Shown one piece after another: positions 8,016 through 17,123 of a stretch of DNA of 64,000 nucleotides. Within the stretch, counting starts at the first letter, position 1; each line of letters begins with the position of its first letter. Source of the DNA: Accumulibacter appositus (GTDB taxonomy: Bacteria > Pseudomonadota > Gammaproteobacteria > Burkholderiales > Rhodocyclaceae); the NCBI RefSeq assembly GCF_035440685.1, contig NZ_DAORMW010000006.1. One strand, written 5' to 3'. Under the pieces are notes generated by a model. That model was not told the DNA's origin. It worked only from the letters and a program-made list of their open reading frames with translations, and did no database searches. Made by a program: the position numbers and the translations under genes.

Positions 8016-9512
8016 GTGGAATTTAGCATAAAAAGCGGTAACCCGGAGAAGCAGCGCAGCGCCTGTGTGGTGGTCGGCGTTTTCGAACCCCGCAAGCTGA
8101 CGCTGGCCGCCGAGCTCATCGACAACGCGGCGCGCAGCCATCTTTCGGACATCATTCGCCGCGGCGACATGGAGGGCAAGGCCGGCACCACCCTGCTGCT
8201 GCACAACGTTCCCGGCACACTCTGCGACCGTGTCCTCCTGGTCGGCCTCGGCAAGGAAAAGGAATTTGGCGATCGGGAATACTGCGACGCGATTCGCAGT
8301 GCCGTCAGGACGCTCAACGAAACGGGCTCGTTTGACGGCACGGTCTTCCTCACCGAAACCAGCGTCCGCAAGCGCAGCGCCGCCTGGCGCGTACGCCAGG
8401 CGGCGCTGGTTGCCCAGCAGACGGTCTATCGCTTCGACCAGTTCAAGAGCAAGAAGGATAAGGTCCGTCGTCCGCTGCGCAAGCTGACCTTCATTGTTGA
8501 TCGTCGCAACGAGCTGGCCGTCGCCGAAGAAGCGCTGTGCGAGGGGCAGGCCATCGCCGAAGGCATGTCGCTGGCCAAGGATCTCGCCAATCTTCCCGGC
8601 AACGTGTGCACCCCGAGCTTTCTCGCCGAAACCGCGCAGAAGCTGGCCGAAGAACACCTGATGGAGTGCCAGATTCTTGAACGCGAGGAGATGGCTGCGC
8701 TGGGCATGCACGCGCTGCTCTCGGTCGCGCAGAGCTCACACCAGGCGCCGAAGCTCATTGTCCTGCAGTACAAGGGTGGCAAGAGCGACGAGAAGCCGGT
8801 CGTCCTGGTCGGCAAGGGCGTCACCTTCGATAGCGGCGGCATTTCGCTCAAACCGGCGCCCGAAATGGACGAGATGAAGTACGACATGTGCGGCGCTGCC
8901 AGCGTACTCGGCACCATCAAGGCAGCGGCCCTGATGAAGCTGCCGCTCAACCTGACGGTGATCGTGCCGAGCACGGAGAACATGCCTGGCGGTGGCGCCA
9001 GCCGACCGGGCGACATTGTCACCTCGATGTCCGGGCAGACCATCGAAATCCTCAACACCGACGCGGAAGGCCGCCTGATTCTCTGTGACGCCCTGACCTA
9101 CGCCGCGCGCTTCGAGCCGGACACGGTGATCGACGTCGCCACCCTCACCGGCGCCTGCGTCGTCGCGCTTGGCCATGTGGCCACCGGCCTGTTCGCCAAC
9201 AACGATACGCTGGCCCGGGAACTGGAGCATGCCGGTGACGAAGCCCACGACCGCGCCTGGCAAATGCCGCTCTGGAGCGACTACCAGGAGCTCCTCAAGA
9301 GCCCCTTCGCCGACATGGCCAACATCGGCGGTCGCTGGGGCGGCAGCATCACCGCCGCCTGCTTTCTGGCCCGTTTCACCAAGAAATACGTCTGGGCGCA
9401 CCTCGACATTGCCGGCACCGCCTGGACCTCGGGTGCCGACAAGGGAGCCACCGGACGACCAGTACCGCTGCTGATGCACTATTTGCTGAAGCGCGCTGGA
9501 AAGCTCAAGTGA
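8016..9512 (+). CDS. pepA: Leucyl aminopeptidase (M17)
   Basis: This 498-residue cytosolic enzyme removes N-terminal residues from peptides using two metal ions. The catalytic half carries GKGVTFDSGGISLKPA, MKYDMCGAA and NTDAEGRLILCDAL, which hold the metal ligands and catalytic Lys/Arg. In other bacteria PepA also binds DNA at carAB and in plasmid dimer resolution; nothing here shows that directly. The start is GTG at 8016 after a strong GGGGAGGG. The stop overlaps the holC GTG by four bases, a conserved pair. Confidence 0.97.
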   Translation: MEFSIKSGNPEKQRSACVVVGVFEPRKLTLAAELIDNAARSHLSDIIRRGDMEGKAGTTLLLHNVPGTLCDRVLLVGLGKEKEFGDREYCDAIRSAVRTLNETGSFDGTVFLTETSVRKRSAAWRVRQAALVAQQTVYRFDQFKSKKDKVRRPLRKLTFIVDRRNELAVAEEALCEGQAIAEGMSLAKDLANLPGNVCTPSFLAETAQKLAEEHLMECQILEREEMAALGMHALLSVAQSSHQAPKLIVLQYKGGKSDEKPVVLVGKGVTFDSGGISLKPAPEMDEMKYDMCGAASVLGTIKAAALMKLPLNLTVIVPSTENMPGGGASRPGDIVTSMSGQTIEILNTDAEGRLILCDALTYAARFEPDTVIDVATLTGACVVALGHVATGLFANNDTLARELEHAGDEAHDRAWQMPLWSDYQELLKSPFADMANIGGRWGGSITAACFLARFTKKYVWAHLDIAGTAWTSGADKGATGRPVPLLMHYLLKRAGKLK

Positions 9513-9934
9513 CGCAAATCTTTTTCTACCATAACGCTGCCAACCGCATTGCCAAGACCGCTGCGCTTATCGGCAAGGCCTGCGCGCAAAAAAAATCCTT
9601 GCTGGTCTATGCGCCCGATACGGACATTGCAGCCGCACTCGACCGGCAGTTGTGGGGTCAACCGCCGACGAGCTTCGTCCCGCACGTCGCGGCCGACTCG
9701 CCACTGGCCGCCGAAACGCCGGTGCTGATCGCCAGCACGCTGGAATCGGTGACCCAGGACGAACGCCTCTTCAACCTCTCGAACACGGTGCCGCCAGGCT
9801 TCTCCCGCTTTGCGAGCCTGATCGAAATTGTCGGTCAGGGCGAGGAAGAACGCGCCGATGGCCGCCAGCGTGCCCGCTTCTACAAGGATCGCGGCTACGC
9901 TATCAGATATGTCGATTGCACAGGAAAGAACTGA
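9509..9934 (+). CDS. holC: DNA polymerase III subunit chi
   Basis: This 141-residue clamp-loader accessory protein links SSB-coated DNA to the replisome. It reads MTQIFFYHNA at the start, AALDRQLWGQPPTSFVPH in the middle and RFYKDRGYAIRYVD at the end, the conserved HolC pattern. The GTG start overlaps the pepA stop, and its own stop shares one base with the next ATG (TGATG). The pepA-holC-valS neighbourhood supports the call. Confidence 0.93.
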   Translation: MTQIFFYHNAANRIAKTAALIGKACAQKKSLLVYAPDTDIAAALDRQLWGQPPTSFVPHVAADSPLAAETPVLIASTLESVTQDERLFNLSNTVPPGFSRFASLIEIVGQGEEERADGRQRARFYKDRGYAIRYVDCTGKN

Positions 9935-10434
9935 TGGCCGATGACGAAGACCTGCTCAGCCGCGCCAATTCGCTGATCAATCCTGACAGCGGGGCAACGC
10001 GTGGCGAGCGCCGGCAGGTGCCGCGGCAAATGCGCCGACGGCGCAGCTTCCTGGCCTCGACCGCGTCCGCAGAAGACGCCGAGGGCAGCACGCGCCTGGC
10101 CGGCAGGAACAGCGAAGACGATGACCTGCCGCTACTGACCGATGTCGTCCTTGGTGCCGAGGCCGAACCCGAAGCAAGCGTTGACGACATCGCGGCGGAC
10201 CTGCGCCCGACGCTTGCCGCGGAGCTGACGCAACTCATCGACCGGCATCTTGCCGCCAGCTTGCCGGCGCTGATCGAGGCTGCCGTAGCCGACGCTGCCG
10301 AGCACTTGCGCGGGGGTATCAAAGCAAGCATCACCATGGCTGCGGCTGACTTCGTCGCCCAGCGCGGACAGCTGCCCCTGCCGCTGGAGGAGCCGGAGAG
10401 CAACGCAACCAACGCCGCCGATCCACGGGAGTAG
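9934..10434 (+). CDS. Uncharacterised acidic protein between holC and valS
   Basis: The 166-residue protein is coupled to holC by a TGATG junction. It starts MADDEDLLSRANSLI, has a basic patch (RRQVPRQMRRRRSF), an acidic middle (SEDDDLPLLTDVVLG), then a helical C-terminus (LAAELTQLIDRHLAASLPALIEAAVADAAEHL) and no membrane segment. A similar small gene lies between holC and valS in other betaproteobacteria as I recall, so it is probably real. I do not recognise a function. The C-terminal half looks like a coiled or amphipathic helix that could mediate oligomerisation. Confidence 0.7.
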   Translation: MADDEDLLSRANSLINPDSGATRGERRQVPRQMRRRRSFLASTASAEDAEGSTRLAGRNSEDDDLPLLTDVVLGAEAEPEASVDDIAADLRPTLAAELTQLIDRHLAASLPALIEAAVADAAEHLRGGIKASITMAAADFVAQRGQLPLPLEEPESNATNAADPRE

Positions 10435-10480
10435 CTCGGGCAAGCAGCGCGTCACGGCCCGGAGCCACGGCGCGATCCGG

Positions 10481-10486
10481 TATAAT
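10481..10486 (+). promoter_or_regulatory. Candidate -10 box upstream of valS
   Basis: A perfect TATAAT lies 36 bases before the valS ATG. No convincing -35 hexamer is placed 16-18 bases upstream, so this is a tentative promoter. It fits separate transcription of valS from the pepA-holC unit. Confidence 0.35.
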
Positions 10487-10521
10487 GCGCGCTCCTGAAA
10501 TCCACCCGCACCCTCTCCTCC

Positions 10522-13344
10522 ATGGAACTCGCCAAGAGCTTTGAACCGGCGGACATCGAACGTCGCTGGTACCCTGAATGGGAAGCCAGGGGCTACTTCG
10601 GCGCCGGCCTCGATACCGACAAGAAACCCGAAGACGCTTTCTGCATCCTGCTGCCACCGCCGAACGTCACGGGCACCCTGCACATGGGGCACGGCTTCAA
10701 CCAGGCGATCATGGACGCGCTCACCCGTTACCATCGCATGCGCGGTGACAACACGCTGTGGCAACCAGGAACCGATCACGCGGGCATCGCCACCCAGATC
10801 GTCGTCGAGCGCCAGCTCGACGCACAGGGAGTCTCCCGACACGACCTTGGCCGCGAGAAGTTTCTCGAAAAAGTCTGGCAGTGGAAGGAATTTTCGGGCA
10901 ATACCATTACCCAGCAGATGCGCCGCCTGGGTACGTCTCCCGACTGGAGCCGCGAACGCTTCACGATGGACGCCGGCCTGTCGACGACGGTCACCGAGAC
11001 TTTCGTCCGCCTGTACAAAGAGGGCTTGATTTACCGCGGCAAGCGACTGGTCAACTGGGATCCGGTGCTGCAGACGGCGGTCTCCGATCTCGAAGTCGCG
11101 CAGGAAGAAGAACAGGGGCACCTGTGGCACATCCGCTATCCGCTGAGCGACGGCAGTGCGACACTGACCGTGGCCACGACGCGACCGGAAACGATGCTCG
11201 GCGATACCGCCCTGATGGTGCATCCGGAAGACGAGCGTTACCGGCACCTGCTCGGCAAAACGGTCAAACTGCCGCTTTGCGAGCGCGAGATTCCGATCAT
11301 TGCCGACGCCTACGTGGACCTCGCCTTTGGCACCGGCTGTGTCAAGGTCACTCCGGCCCACGACTTCAACGACTACGCGGTCGGCCAGCGTCACAAGCTG
11401 CCGATGATCCCGATCCTGACGCTCGATGCGCGCATCAACGAGAATGCGCCGGCCTGCTACCAGGGCATGGATCGCTTTACCGCGCGCCAGCAGATCGTTG
11501 CCGACCTCGAAAAGCAGGGATTCCTCGACAAGGTCGAAGCGCATACTCTGAAAGTGCCACGCGGCGACCGCACCGGCGTGGTCATCGAACCAATGCTCAC
11601 CGACCAATGGTTCGTGGCCATGAGCAAGGCCGGCGCCGACGGCAGCAGCATCGCCGGCAAGGCCCTTAAGTGCGTCGCCTCCGGGGAGATCAAGTTCTTC
11701 CCCGAAAACTGGGTCAACACCTACAACCAGTGGCTGAACAACATTCAGGACTGGTGCATCTCGCGGCAGTTGTGGTGGGGCCACCAGATCCCCGCCTGGT
11801 ACGGTGACGATGGGCGCATCTTCGTCGCCCATGACGAAGCGGAAGCCAGGGCTCAGGCCGAAGAACAGGGCTACAGCGGCCCGCTAGCGCGCGACCCCGA
11901 TGTCCTCGACACTTGGTACTCGTCGGCGTTGTGGCCCTTCTCGACCCTCGACTGGACGCCGCGGTGGCCAGCCGAGACGAACACCGCTCTCGACCTGTAT
12001 TTGCCGTCTACGGTGCTGGTCACCGGCTTCGACATCATCTTCTTCTGGGTCGCGCGAATGGTGATGATGACCCGGCATATCACCGGAAAAATCCCCTTCA
12101 AGCACGTCTACGTACACGGCCTGATCCGCGATGCCGAAGGCCAGAAGATGAGCAAGTCGAAAGGCAATGTCCTCGACCCCATCGACCTCATCGACGGCAT
12201 CGATCTCGACGCCCTGATCGGCAAGCGCACCAGCGGTCTGATGAACCCGAAGCAAGCGGCGCAGATAGAAAAGCGCACGCGCAAGGAGTTCCCGGAGGGC
12301 ATTCAGGCCTTCGGTACCGACGCCCTGCGTTTCACCTTCCTGTCGCTGGCCAGCCCTGGCCGTGACATCAAGTTCGACCTCAGCCGCTGCGAGGGCTACC
12401 GCAATTTCTGCAACAAGCTGTGGAACGCAACGCGCTACGTGCTGATGCACACCGCCGAGCATGACCTCGGCCTTCCTTCCTGCACGCCGGAGAGCTGCTC
12501 GACGGCGCTGAGCTTCTCCTTCGCCGACCGCTGGATCGTCAGCAAGCTGCAGCGCACCGAAGCCGAGGTCGCACAGCACTTCGCCGACTATCGCTTCGAT
12601 CTGCTGGCCCGCTCGGTGTACGAGTTCGTCTGGGACGAGTTCTGCGACTGGTACGTCGAACTCTCCAAAGTCCAGTTGCAGCAGGGCAGCGAGCAAGAGG
12701 TCCGCGCCACGCGGCGGACCCTGGCGCGGGTGCTGGAAACCGTCCTGCGCCTGGCCCATCCGCTGCTGCCGTTCATTACCGAAGAACTCTGGCAAGCCCT
12801 GGCGCCGATTGCCGGCCGCAAGACGCACGATTCGCTGATGCTTGCCGCCTATCCGCAAGCGCAGCCGGAGAAAATCGACCTGGCCAGCGAAGCGAACGTC
12901 CAGCAGTTGAAGGATCTGGCCTACGCCTGCCGCAACCTGCGCGGCGAGATGAACCTCTCGCCGGCGCAAAAAGTGCCGCTGCTCGCCACTGGCGACAGCA
13001 CTGCACTGGCCGCCTTTGCGCCTTACCTCAAGCCGCTCTGCAAGCTTTCCGAAATGCAGATTGTCGACGACCTGCCCGCCGACGCCAGCGCCCCGACCGC
13101 CATCGTCGGCCAGACCAGGCTCATGCTGGAGGTCGAAATCGACGTCGCCGTCGAAGGCGAGCGGCTGGACAAGGAAATTGCCCGCCTCGGCGGCGAGATC
13201 GGCAAGGCCAGAGCCAAGCTCGCCAACGAGAACTTTGTCGCGCGCGCACCGGCAGCCGTGGTTGAACAGGAAAAGAAGCGTCTCGACGACTATCTGGCGA
13301 CGCTGGAAAAACTCACTCCACAACGCGAGCGACTGCGCCGCTAA
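10522..13344 (+). CDS. valS: Valyl-tRNA synthetase
   Basis: This 940-residue class Ia synthetase charges tRNA-Val and edits misactivated threonine. The HIGH-type motif is in PPNVTGTLHMGHG near residue 50, the editing domain (CP1) covers about residues 190-350 with ATTRPETMLGDTA, and KMSKSKGN marks the second ATP site near residue 540. The anticodon-binding domain follows, and a C-terminal Glu/Lys/Ala-rich stretch (GERLDKEIARLGGEIGKARAKLA) is the tRNA-binding coiled coil. Length is normal. The last four bases overlap the convergent pabB-pabC fusion. Confidence 0.98.
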   Translation: MELAKSFEPADIERRWYPEWEARGYFGAGLDTDKKPEDAFCILLPPPNVTGTLHMGHGFNQAIMDALTRYHRMRGDNTLWQPGTDHAGIATQIVVERQLDAQGVSRHDLGREKFLEKVWQWKEFSGNTITQQMRRLGTSPDWSRERFTMDAGLSTTVTETFVRLYKEGLIYRGKRLVNWDPVLQTAVSDLEVAQEEEQGHLWHIRYPLSDGSATLTVATTRPETMLGDTALMVHPEDERYRHLLGKTVKLPLCEREIPIIADAYVDLAFGTGCVKVTPAHDFNDYAVGQRHKLPMIPILTLDARINENAPACYQGMDRFTARQQIVADLEKQGFLDKVEAHTLKVPRGDRTGVVIEPMLTDQWFVAMSKAGADGSSIAGKALKCVASGEIKFFPENWVNTYNQWLNNIQDWCISRQLWWGHQIPAWYGDDGRIFVAHDEAEARAQAEEQGYSGPLARDPDVLDTWYSSALWPFSTLDWTPRWPAETNTALDLYLPSTVLVTGFDIIFFWVARMVMMTRHITGKIPFKHVYVHGLIRDAEGQKMSKSKGNVLDPIDLIDGIDLDALIGKRTSGLMNPKQAAQIEKRTRKEFPEGIQAFGTDALRFTFLSLASPGRDIKFDLSRCEGYRNFCNKLWNATRYVLMHTAEHDLGLPSCTPESCSTALSFSFADRWIVSKLQRTEAEVAQHFADYRFDLLARSVYEFVWDEFCDWYVELSKVQLQQGSEQEVRATRRTLARVLETVLRLAHPLLPFITEELWQALAPIAGRKTHDSLMLAAYPQAQPEKIDLASEANVQQLKDLAYACRNLRGEMNLSPAQKVPLLATGDSTALAAFAPYLKPLCKLSEMQIVDDLPADASAPTAIVGQTRLMLEVEIDVAVEGERLDKEIARLGGEIGKARAKLANENFVARAPAAVVEQEKKRLDDYLATLEKLTPQRERLRR

Positions 13345-15128
13345 CCGGAATCCTCCTCCAGCACCACCGGCAACAGGCCACGCAAGGCATTGCCGACGTA
13401 TAAGGCCGGCGCTTGCAGAAGATCCTCGCGCCGCAGCACCTGTTCGACGGCGCGTCCGGACTCCAGCAGCGTGCGCCGCATGACGCCGGGCAGTAATCCG
13501 CAGGCCAGCGGCGGCGTCAGCAGCAGGCCGTCGCGCTCGACGAAAACGTTGCTGCGCGCGCCTTCGCAAACCTCGCCACGGGTATTCAGAAAAATGGCGT
13601 CGAAGAACGCTGGCCGCGCCGCCAGTGCCGCCAGCATGCGGTCGTAGCGGGCGCGCGCCGTAGTCTTGTGACGCAACAGGTAGTCGTCGACGGGCAGCGC
13701 TTCGGCAGCCAGACAGACGCGCCAGCTCTTCCCCGCGTCTTCGCGCAAGGCGGCAACCAGGACACGGCAACTGCCGTCATGTGCCAGGCTCAGGCGAACG
13801 CGAAACAAGGCTTGCGGGTGCGCAGCCGCCTCGGCGACCAGCGCCGCGGAAACCGCCTCCAGCCGGCAGGCAAAGCCGAGGCTGCGGGCGGACGCCTGCA
13901 GGCGCTCGAGATGCAGGTCCAGCAGTGGGTACACGCCATCTTCCAGGCGCAGAGTTTCGAAAAGCTCGAAGCCCGGATCGAAAGCTGTCAGGAAGCTCGC
14001 CTTCAACAGGCATTCCGCATACTCGCGCGCCGCATCGGCATCAATCACGATGCCACTGCCGACACCGAGTCGGGCCTGGCCATCGGCAGCGACTTCGACG
14101 GTACGAATGACGACGTTGAAGCGAGCGTCGCCATTTGGCGCCAAGCAACCCAGGCTGCCCGTATATAACCCGCGTGCTGACGCTTCAAGCGCTGCGATGC
14201 GCTGCATGGCCCTGATCTTCGGTGCGCCGGTGATCGAACCGCAGGGAAACAGGGCCGCGAAAAGATCTGCCACGCCGACGCCTGGCAGATCCGCGGCGAC
14301 CGTAGACACCATCTGCCACAGGGTCGGGTAGGCCTCGGCCTCGCACAGTGCTTCGACCTGCACCTTGCCGGGCTGTGCCAGACGTCCCAGGTCGTTGCGT
14401 AGCAGATCGACAATCATGATGTTTTCTGCCCGCTCCTTGACCGACGCCAGCAGAGCCGAGCGATTCGCCTGATCTTCAAGCGCCGTCCTACCGCGCGCGG
14501 CGGTTCCTTTCATCGGTCGGGTCACCACCCGCGCACCGACCCGCTCGAAAAACAACTCCGGCGAAAAGGAAAGGATTGTTTCCTCGCCACCAGCGAGAAA
14601 GCCGCCGTAGCGAACCGGCTGACGTTCGCGCAGGCGCGCATACAGCGCCAGCGGGTGGCCGTAAAGCGTGAAGGTTAGCGGAAAAGTGAGGTTGATCTGG
14701 TAGCAATCGCCGTCGCCAATCCAGCGAAGAATCTGGCGGACCTGCGCGGCGTACGTCGCGGCATCGACCGCTGCAGACATTTCGGCAATTCCTGCCACCT
14801 GTTGGTACGCGGGCAAGGCCGCCAGCTGCTCGGCAAGGAAATCGGCGACGGCCGGCGCATCGAGCACGCGACCGTCAGCGAACAGCCAGACCCGCAACAC
14901 CGGCCGGCCATAGGGCGCTGGCGGGACGGCCGGCTCAAGACATGCGCCCAGCGCATAATCAGCCGCCAGAGCAGCCCACTGACCAGCCGCGAGCGCCGCT
15001 TCGATCGACGCGAAAGCAGCCCGAGGATCGGCGGCAGCATCCACAACGAAGGAGTCCTGCAAATCCGTCAGCAGGACGGCGCCACCGGCGTCGCGGTCGA
15101 ACAGCGCGAACGAAGCGCCGGCCAGCAT
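13341..15128 (-). CDS. pabB: Fused aminodeoxychorismate synthase component I / aminodeoxychorismate lyase
   Basis: This 595-residue protein joins two steps of p-aminobenzoate synthesis for folate. Residues 1 to about 370 are a chorismate-binding PabB domain with DGDCYQINLTF, RPMKGTAARG (the PIKGT-type lysine motif), ERAENIMIVDLLRNDLG, CGSITGAPKI and GSGIVIDADA. From about residue 375 (FELFETLRLEDGVYPLLDLH) a PLP fold-type IV PabC domain begins, with HKTTARARYD containing the likely PLP lysine and LPGVMRRTLLESG near the end. Such PabBC fusions occur in several proteobacteria. An amidotransferase PabA must be supplied elsewhere. Confidence 0.92.
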   Translation of the reverse strand: MLAGASFALFDRDAGGAVLLTDLQDSFVVDAAADPRAAFASIEAALAAGQWAALAADYALGACLEPAVPPAPYGRPVLRVWLFADGRVLDAPAVADFLAEQLAALPAYQQVAGIAEMSAAVDAATYAAQVRQILRWIGDGDCYQINLTFPLTFTLYGHPLALYARLRERQPVRYGGFLAGGEETILSFSPELFFERVGARVVTRPMKGTAARGRTALEDQANRSALLASVKERAENIMIVDLLRNDLGRLAQPGKVQVEALCEAEAYPTLWQMVSTVAADLPGVGVADLFAALFPCGSITGAPKIRAMQRIAALEASARGLYTGSLGCLAPNGDARFNVVIRTVEVAADGQARLGVGSGIVIDADAAREYAECLLKASFLTAFDPGFELFETLRLEDGVYPLLDLHLERLQASARSLGFACRLEAVSAALVAEAAAHPQALFRVRLSLAHDGSCRVLVAALREDAGKSWRVCLAAEALPVDDYLLRHKTTARARYDRMLAALAARPAFFDAIFLNTRGEVCEGARSNVFVERDGLLLTPPLACGLLPGVMRRTLLESGRAVEQVLRREDLLQAPALYVGNALRGLLPVVLEEDSG

Positions 15129-15156
15129 CAGTCAGCGCATCGCGTGTGCGCGCAAG

Positions 15157-15176
15157 GCCCGCGCAGCTGCGCGGGC
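15157..15176. repeat. Perfect 20-base GC palindrome
   Basis: The sequence GCCCGCGCAGCTGCGCGGGC reads the same on both strands. It lies in the 78-base gap between the tusA-like stop and the pabBC start, both on the minus strand. It could fold as a hairpin in the transcript, but has no T tract on either side, so it is not a standard intrinsic terminator. Confidence 0.6.
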
Positions 15177-15206
15177 TGAAGCGCTACGGCGCACCACCAC
15201 CCGACC

Positions 15207-15434
15207 CTATTTCCGCTTGAGGTAAAACTCGTAGATCTGATTGCTTTCGTCGTTCGACAGCAGCGCATTGCCGGTCTGTTTGGCGAAAGCCTGGAAGTCC
15301 TTGACCGAACCCGGGTCAGTCGCCAGGACGTGCAGCACATCACCCGACGCCATCTCGGACAACGCCTTCTTCGTACGCAGAATCGGCAGTGGGCACTTCA
15401 GCCCTCGGACGTCGAGCTCGCGATCGCAATGCAT
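15207..15434 (-). CDS. TusA/SirA-family sulfur carrier protein
   Basis: This 75-residue protein starts at 15434 with MHCDRELDVRGLKCPLPILRTKKAL. The CPLP motif near residue 14 holds the persulfide-carrying cysteine of the TusA family, which relays sulfur for tRNA thiolation or other sulfur chemistry. The C-terminal part (FQAFAKQTGNALLSNDESNQIYEFYLKRK) resembles the YedF/TusA-like subgroup. I prefer the internal ATG because the open frame upstream adds a non-conserved 15 residues. Whether it is TusA proper or a paralogue cannot be settled by eye. Confidence 0.88.
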   Translation of the reverse strand: MHCDRELDVRGLKCPLPILRTKKALSEMASGDVLHVLATDPGSVKDFQAFAKQTGNALLSNDESNQIYEFYLKRK

Positions 15435-15484
15435 GTGTTGGTCCAGAACAAAATCGAGGGCGTATTTTAACCATTCCAATTACT

Positions 15485-16948
15485 CTAACCGCCATTGCGC
15501 TTCTTCTCATTGACCTCTTCCGCCAGCAGCTTGCGCAGGTCGCGCAGGCGAGCGTCGACCGCGGACTTCTCGAAAAAGTCGCCGTCACCAGCCTGTTGCG
15601 CGAACTGCAACTGTTCGACGGCAGCACCCAACTGCCCCAGCAACAGGTAGGACTCGGCCTGCGAACGGTGTTGCTGCAGGCGCTTGCCAAGCGCGGCAAA
15701 AGTCTTCGCCTGCAATCCATACAGCTTGTAGTCGGCGCTGTAGAGCTGTAGCTGCGAGTCGAGAAACTTCAAGCTCTGCTCGTATTGCCGCCCCGCCAGC
15801 AGGGCGTCCGCGTAGCCGTAAACCAAAGCCTTGGACTGTGGATAACGTTGCAGCGCGTCGCGATAGATCTTTGTCGCGCCGGCTTGATTGCCAGCGGCAA
15901 TTTCGGTGCGTGCCGCCAGGCCGGCGATCATCGGCGATGAAGCCTTGAGCGCCAGCAGCGCACCCAGCTCCTTCTGCGCGGCGGCGAGATCCTTGGCCTG
16001 CAAGAGCGAATACGCGAGTCCGTAGCGGGTCGCCACCTCAGAAGCATATTTCTTTTCGCGCAGCAGCTTGCTGAACTCGCTGACCGCCTCGCCAGGCGTA
16101 GCCGCCTGCGCCCGCAGCTTGGCGCGCACCAGATGAAAATCAACGCTGTCGGCAACCTGACGGTAGGAAGCATCCTGCGACCTGTTCTGCATGTCGGAGA
16201 TGCGCTCGACGGTCAGCGGGTGCGAACGCAGATAAACCGGCGCGTTGTTCTCGTACACCCGACCCGCCAGCTGCATGCGGCCAAAGAAGTCGCCCATGCC
16301 ACGCACGTCGTAGCCGGCCTTGGCAAGCGTCTGGTACCCCAGCCGATCCGCTTCGCGCTCGAAGTCGCGACTATAGGCCAATTGCGACTGTATCGACGCC
16401 GCCTGCGCTGAAGCGATCGCAGCGGTCGCCACCTGCGAGTTCGAGCGCGCCGCAAGAACGCCAACGGCCATGGCGACCATGGTGGCGATCGAGCTCTGTT
16501 TCTCCTTGGCGATCTGCCGGGCTAGGTGACTCTGGCTGACGTGCGAGATCTCGTGAGCAACCACGCCAGCCAGCTCGGACTCCGATTGCGCGGTAAGCAA
16601 AGTGCCGGTGTTGACCCCGATGAAACCGCCAAACATCGCAAAGGCGTTCACTGTGTTGTCGCGAATGGCAAAGAAGTAGTAATTGCCCGCCGCGTTCGAG
16701 CTCGCCGCAACCAGTCGGCCGCCGAGGAAATTCAGGTAGTCATTGACCTCGGGGTCGTCAACGTAGCTCGGCTCACGCGCACGAATCTCATTGAAGATCT
16801 GCTCACCGATCTTGCGTTCAAGTTGCGGCGAAAAGTCAACCCGCGCCGCGTCACCAAGCTCCGGAAGGCCCTCTGCCTGAACCTGCGAAGAACTGCTCAA
16901 CAAAACTGCAGCGCTCAAGGACACTGCCGCACAAATCATTCTGATCAC
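15485..16948 (-). CDS. bepA: M48 family metalloprotease with TPR repeats (BepA/YfgC type)
   Basis: This 487-residue periplasmic zinc protease and chaperone is in the family that assists and clears LptD and BAM-complex assembly. A Sec signal peptide spans about residues 1-25 (cleavage after VQA). The zinc motif HEISH is at residues 132-136, with the third ligand in the FEREADRLG helix near 197. The C-terminal third (LRAQAATPGEAVSEF onward) consists of TPR-like helices ending in the basic EEVNEKKRNGG tail. It fits with lptFG and bamE in the same window. Length matches BepA. Confidence 0.92.
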   Translation of the reverse strand: MIRMICAAVSLSAAVLLSSSSQVQAEGLPELGDAARVDFSPQLERKIGEQIFNEIRAREPSYVDDPEVNDYLNFLGGRLVAASSNAAGNYYFFAIRDNTVNAFAMFGGFIGVNTGTLLTAQSESELAGVVAHEISHVSQSHLARQIAKEKQSSIATMVAMAVGVLAARSNSQVATAAIASAQAASIQSQLAYSRDFEREADRLGYQTLAKAGYDVRGMGDFFGRMQLAGRVYENNAPVYLRSHPLTVERISDMQNRSQDASYRQVADSVDFHLVRAKLRAQAATPGEAVSEFSKLLREKKYASEVATRYGLAYSLLQAKDLAAAQKELGALLALKASSPMIAGLAARTEIAAGNQAGATKIYRDALQRYPQSKALVYGYADALLAGRQYEQSLKFLDSQLQLYSADYKLYGLQAKTFAALGKRLQQHRSQAESYLLLGQLGAAVEQLQFAQQAGDGDFFEKSAVDARLRDLRKLLAEEVNEKKRNGG

Positions 16949-17123
16949 GAGAACTCCCGCCGGCCTCGGCGTCCGCCAAGAAAGATTTGTTATGATACCG
17001 AATAGTGCTCTGGCAGATTGTTACCGAGCGTTACCAGGCGCCCCCGGCTGCGTGTCAGCTAATCTTTTTCTTGGCGCGGTAAACATCACCCGCAACAGCG
17101 ACCTTCAGGCATCCCCCGTCCCT

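Noticed and set aside
11884..13770. Large minus-strand open frame (628 codons) under valS
   Set aside because: Composition is that of an antisense shadow, and valS is certain on the plus strand.
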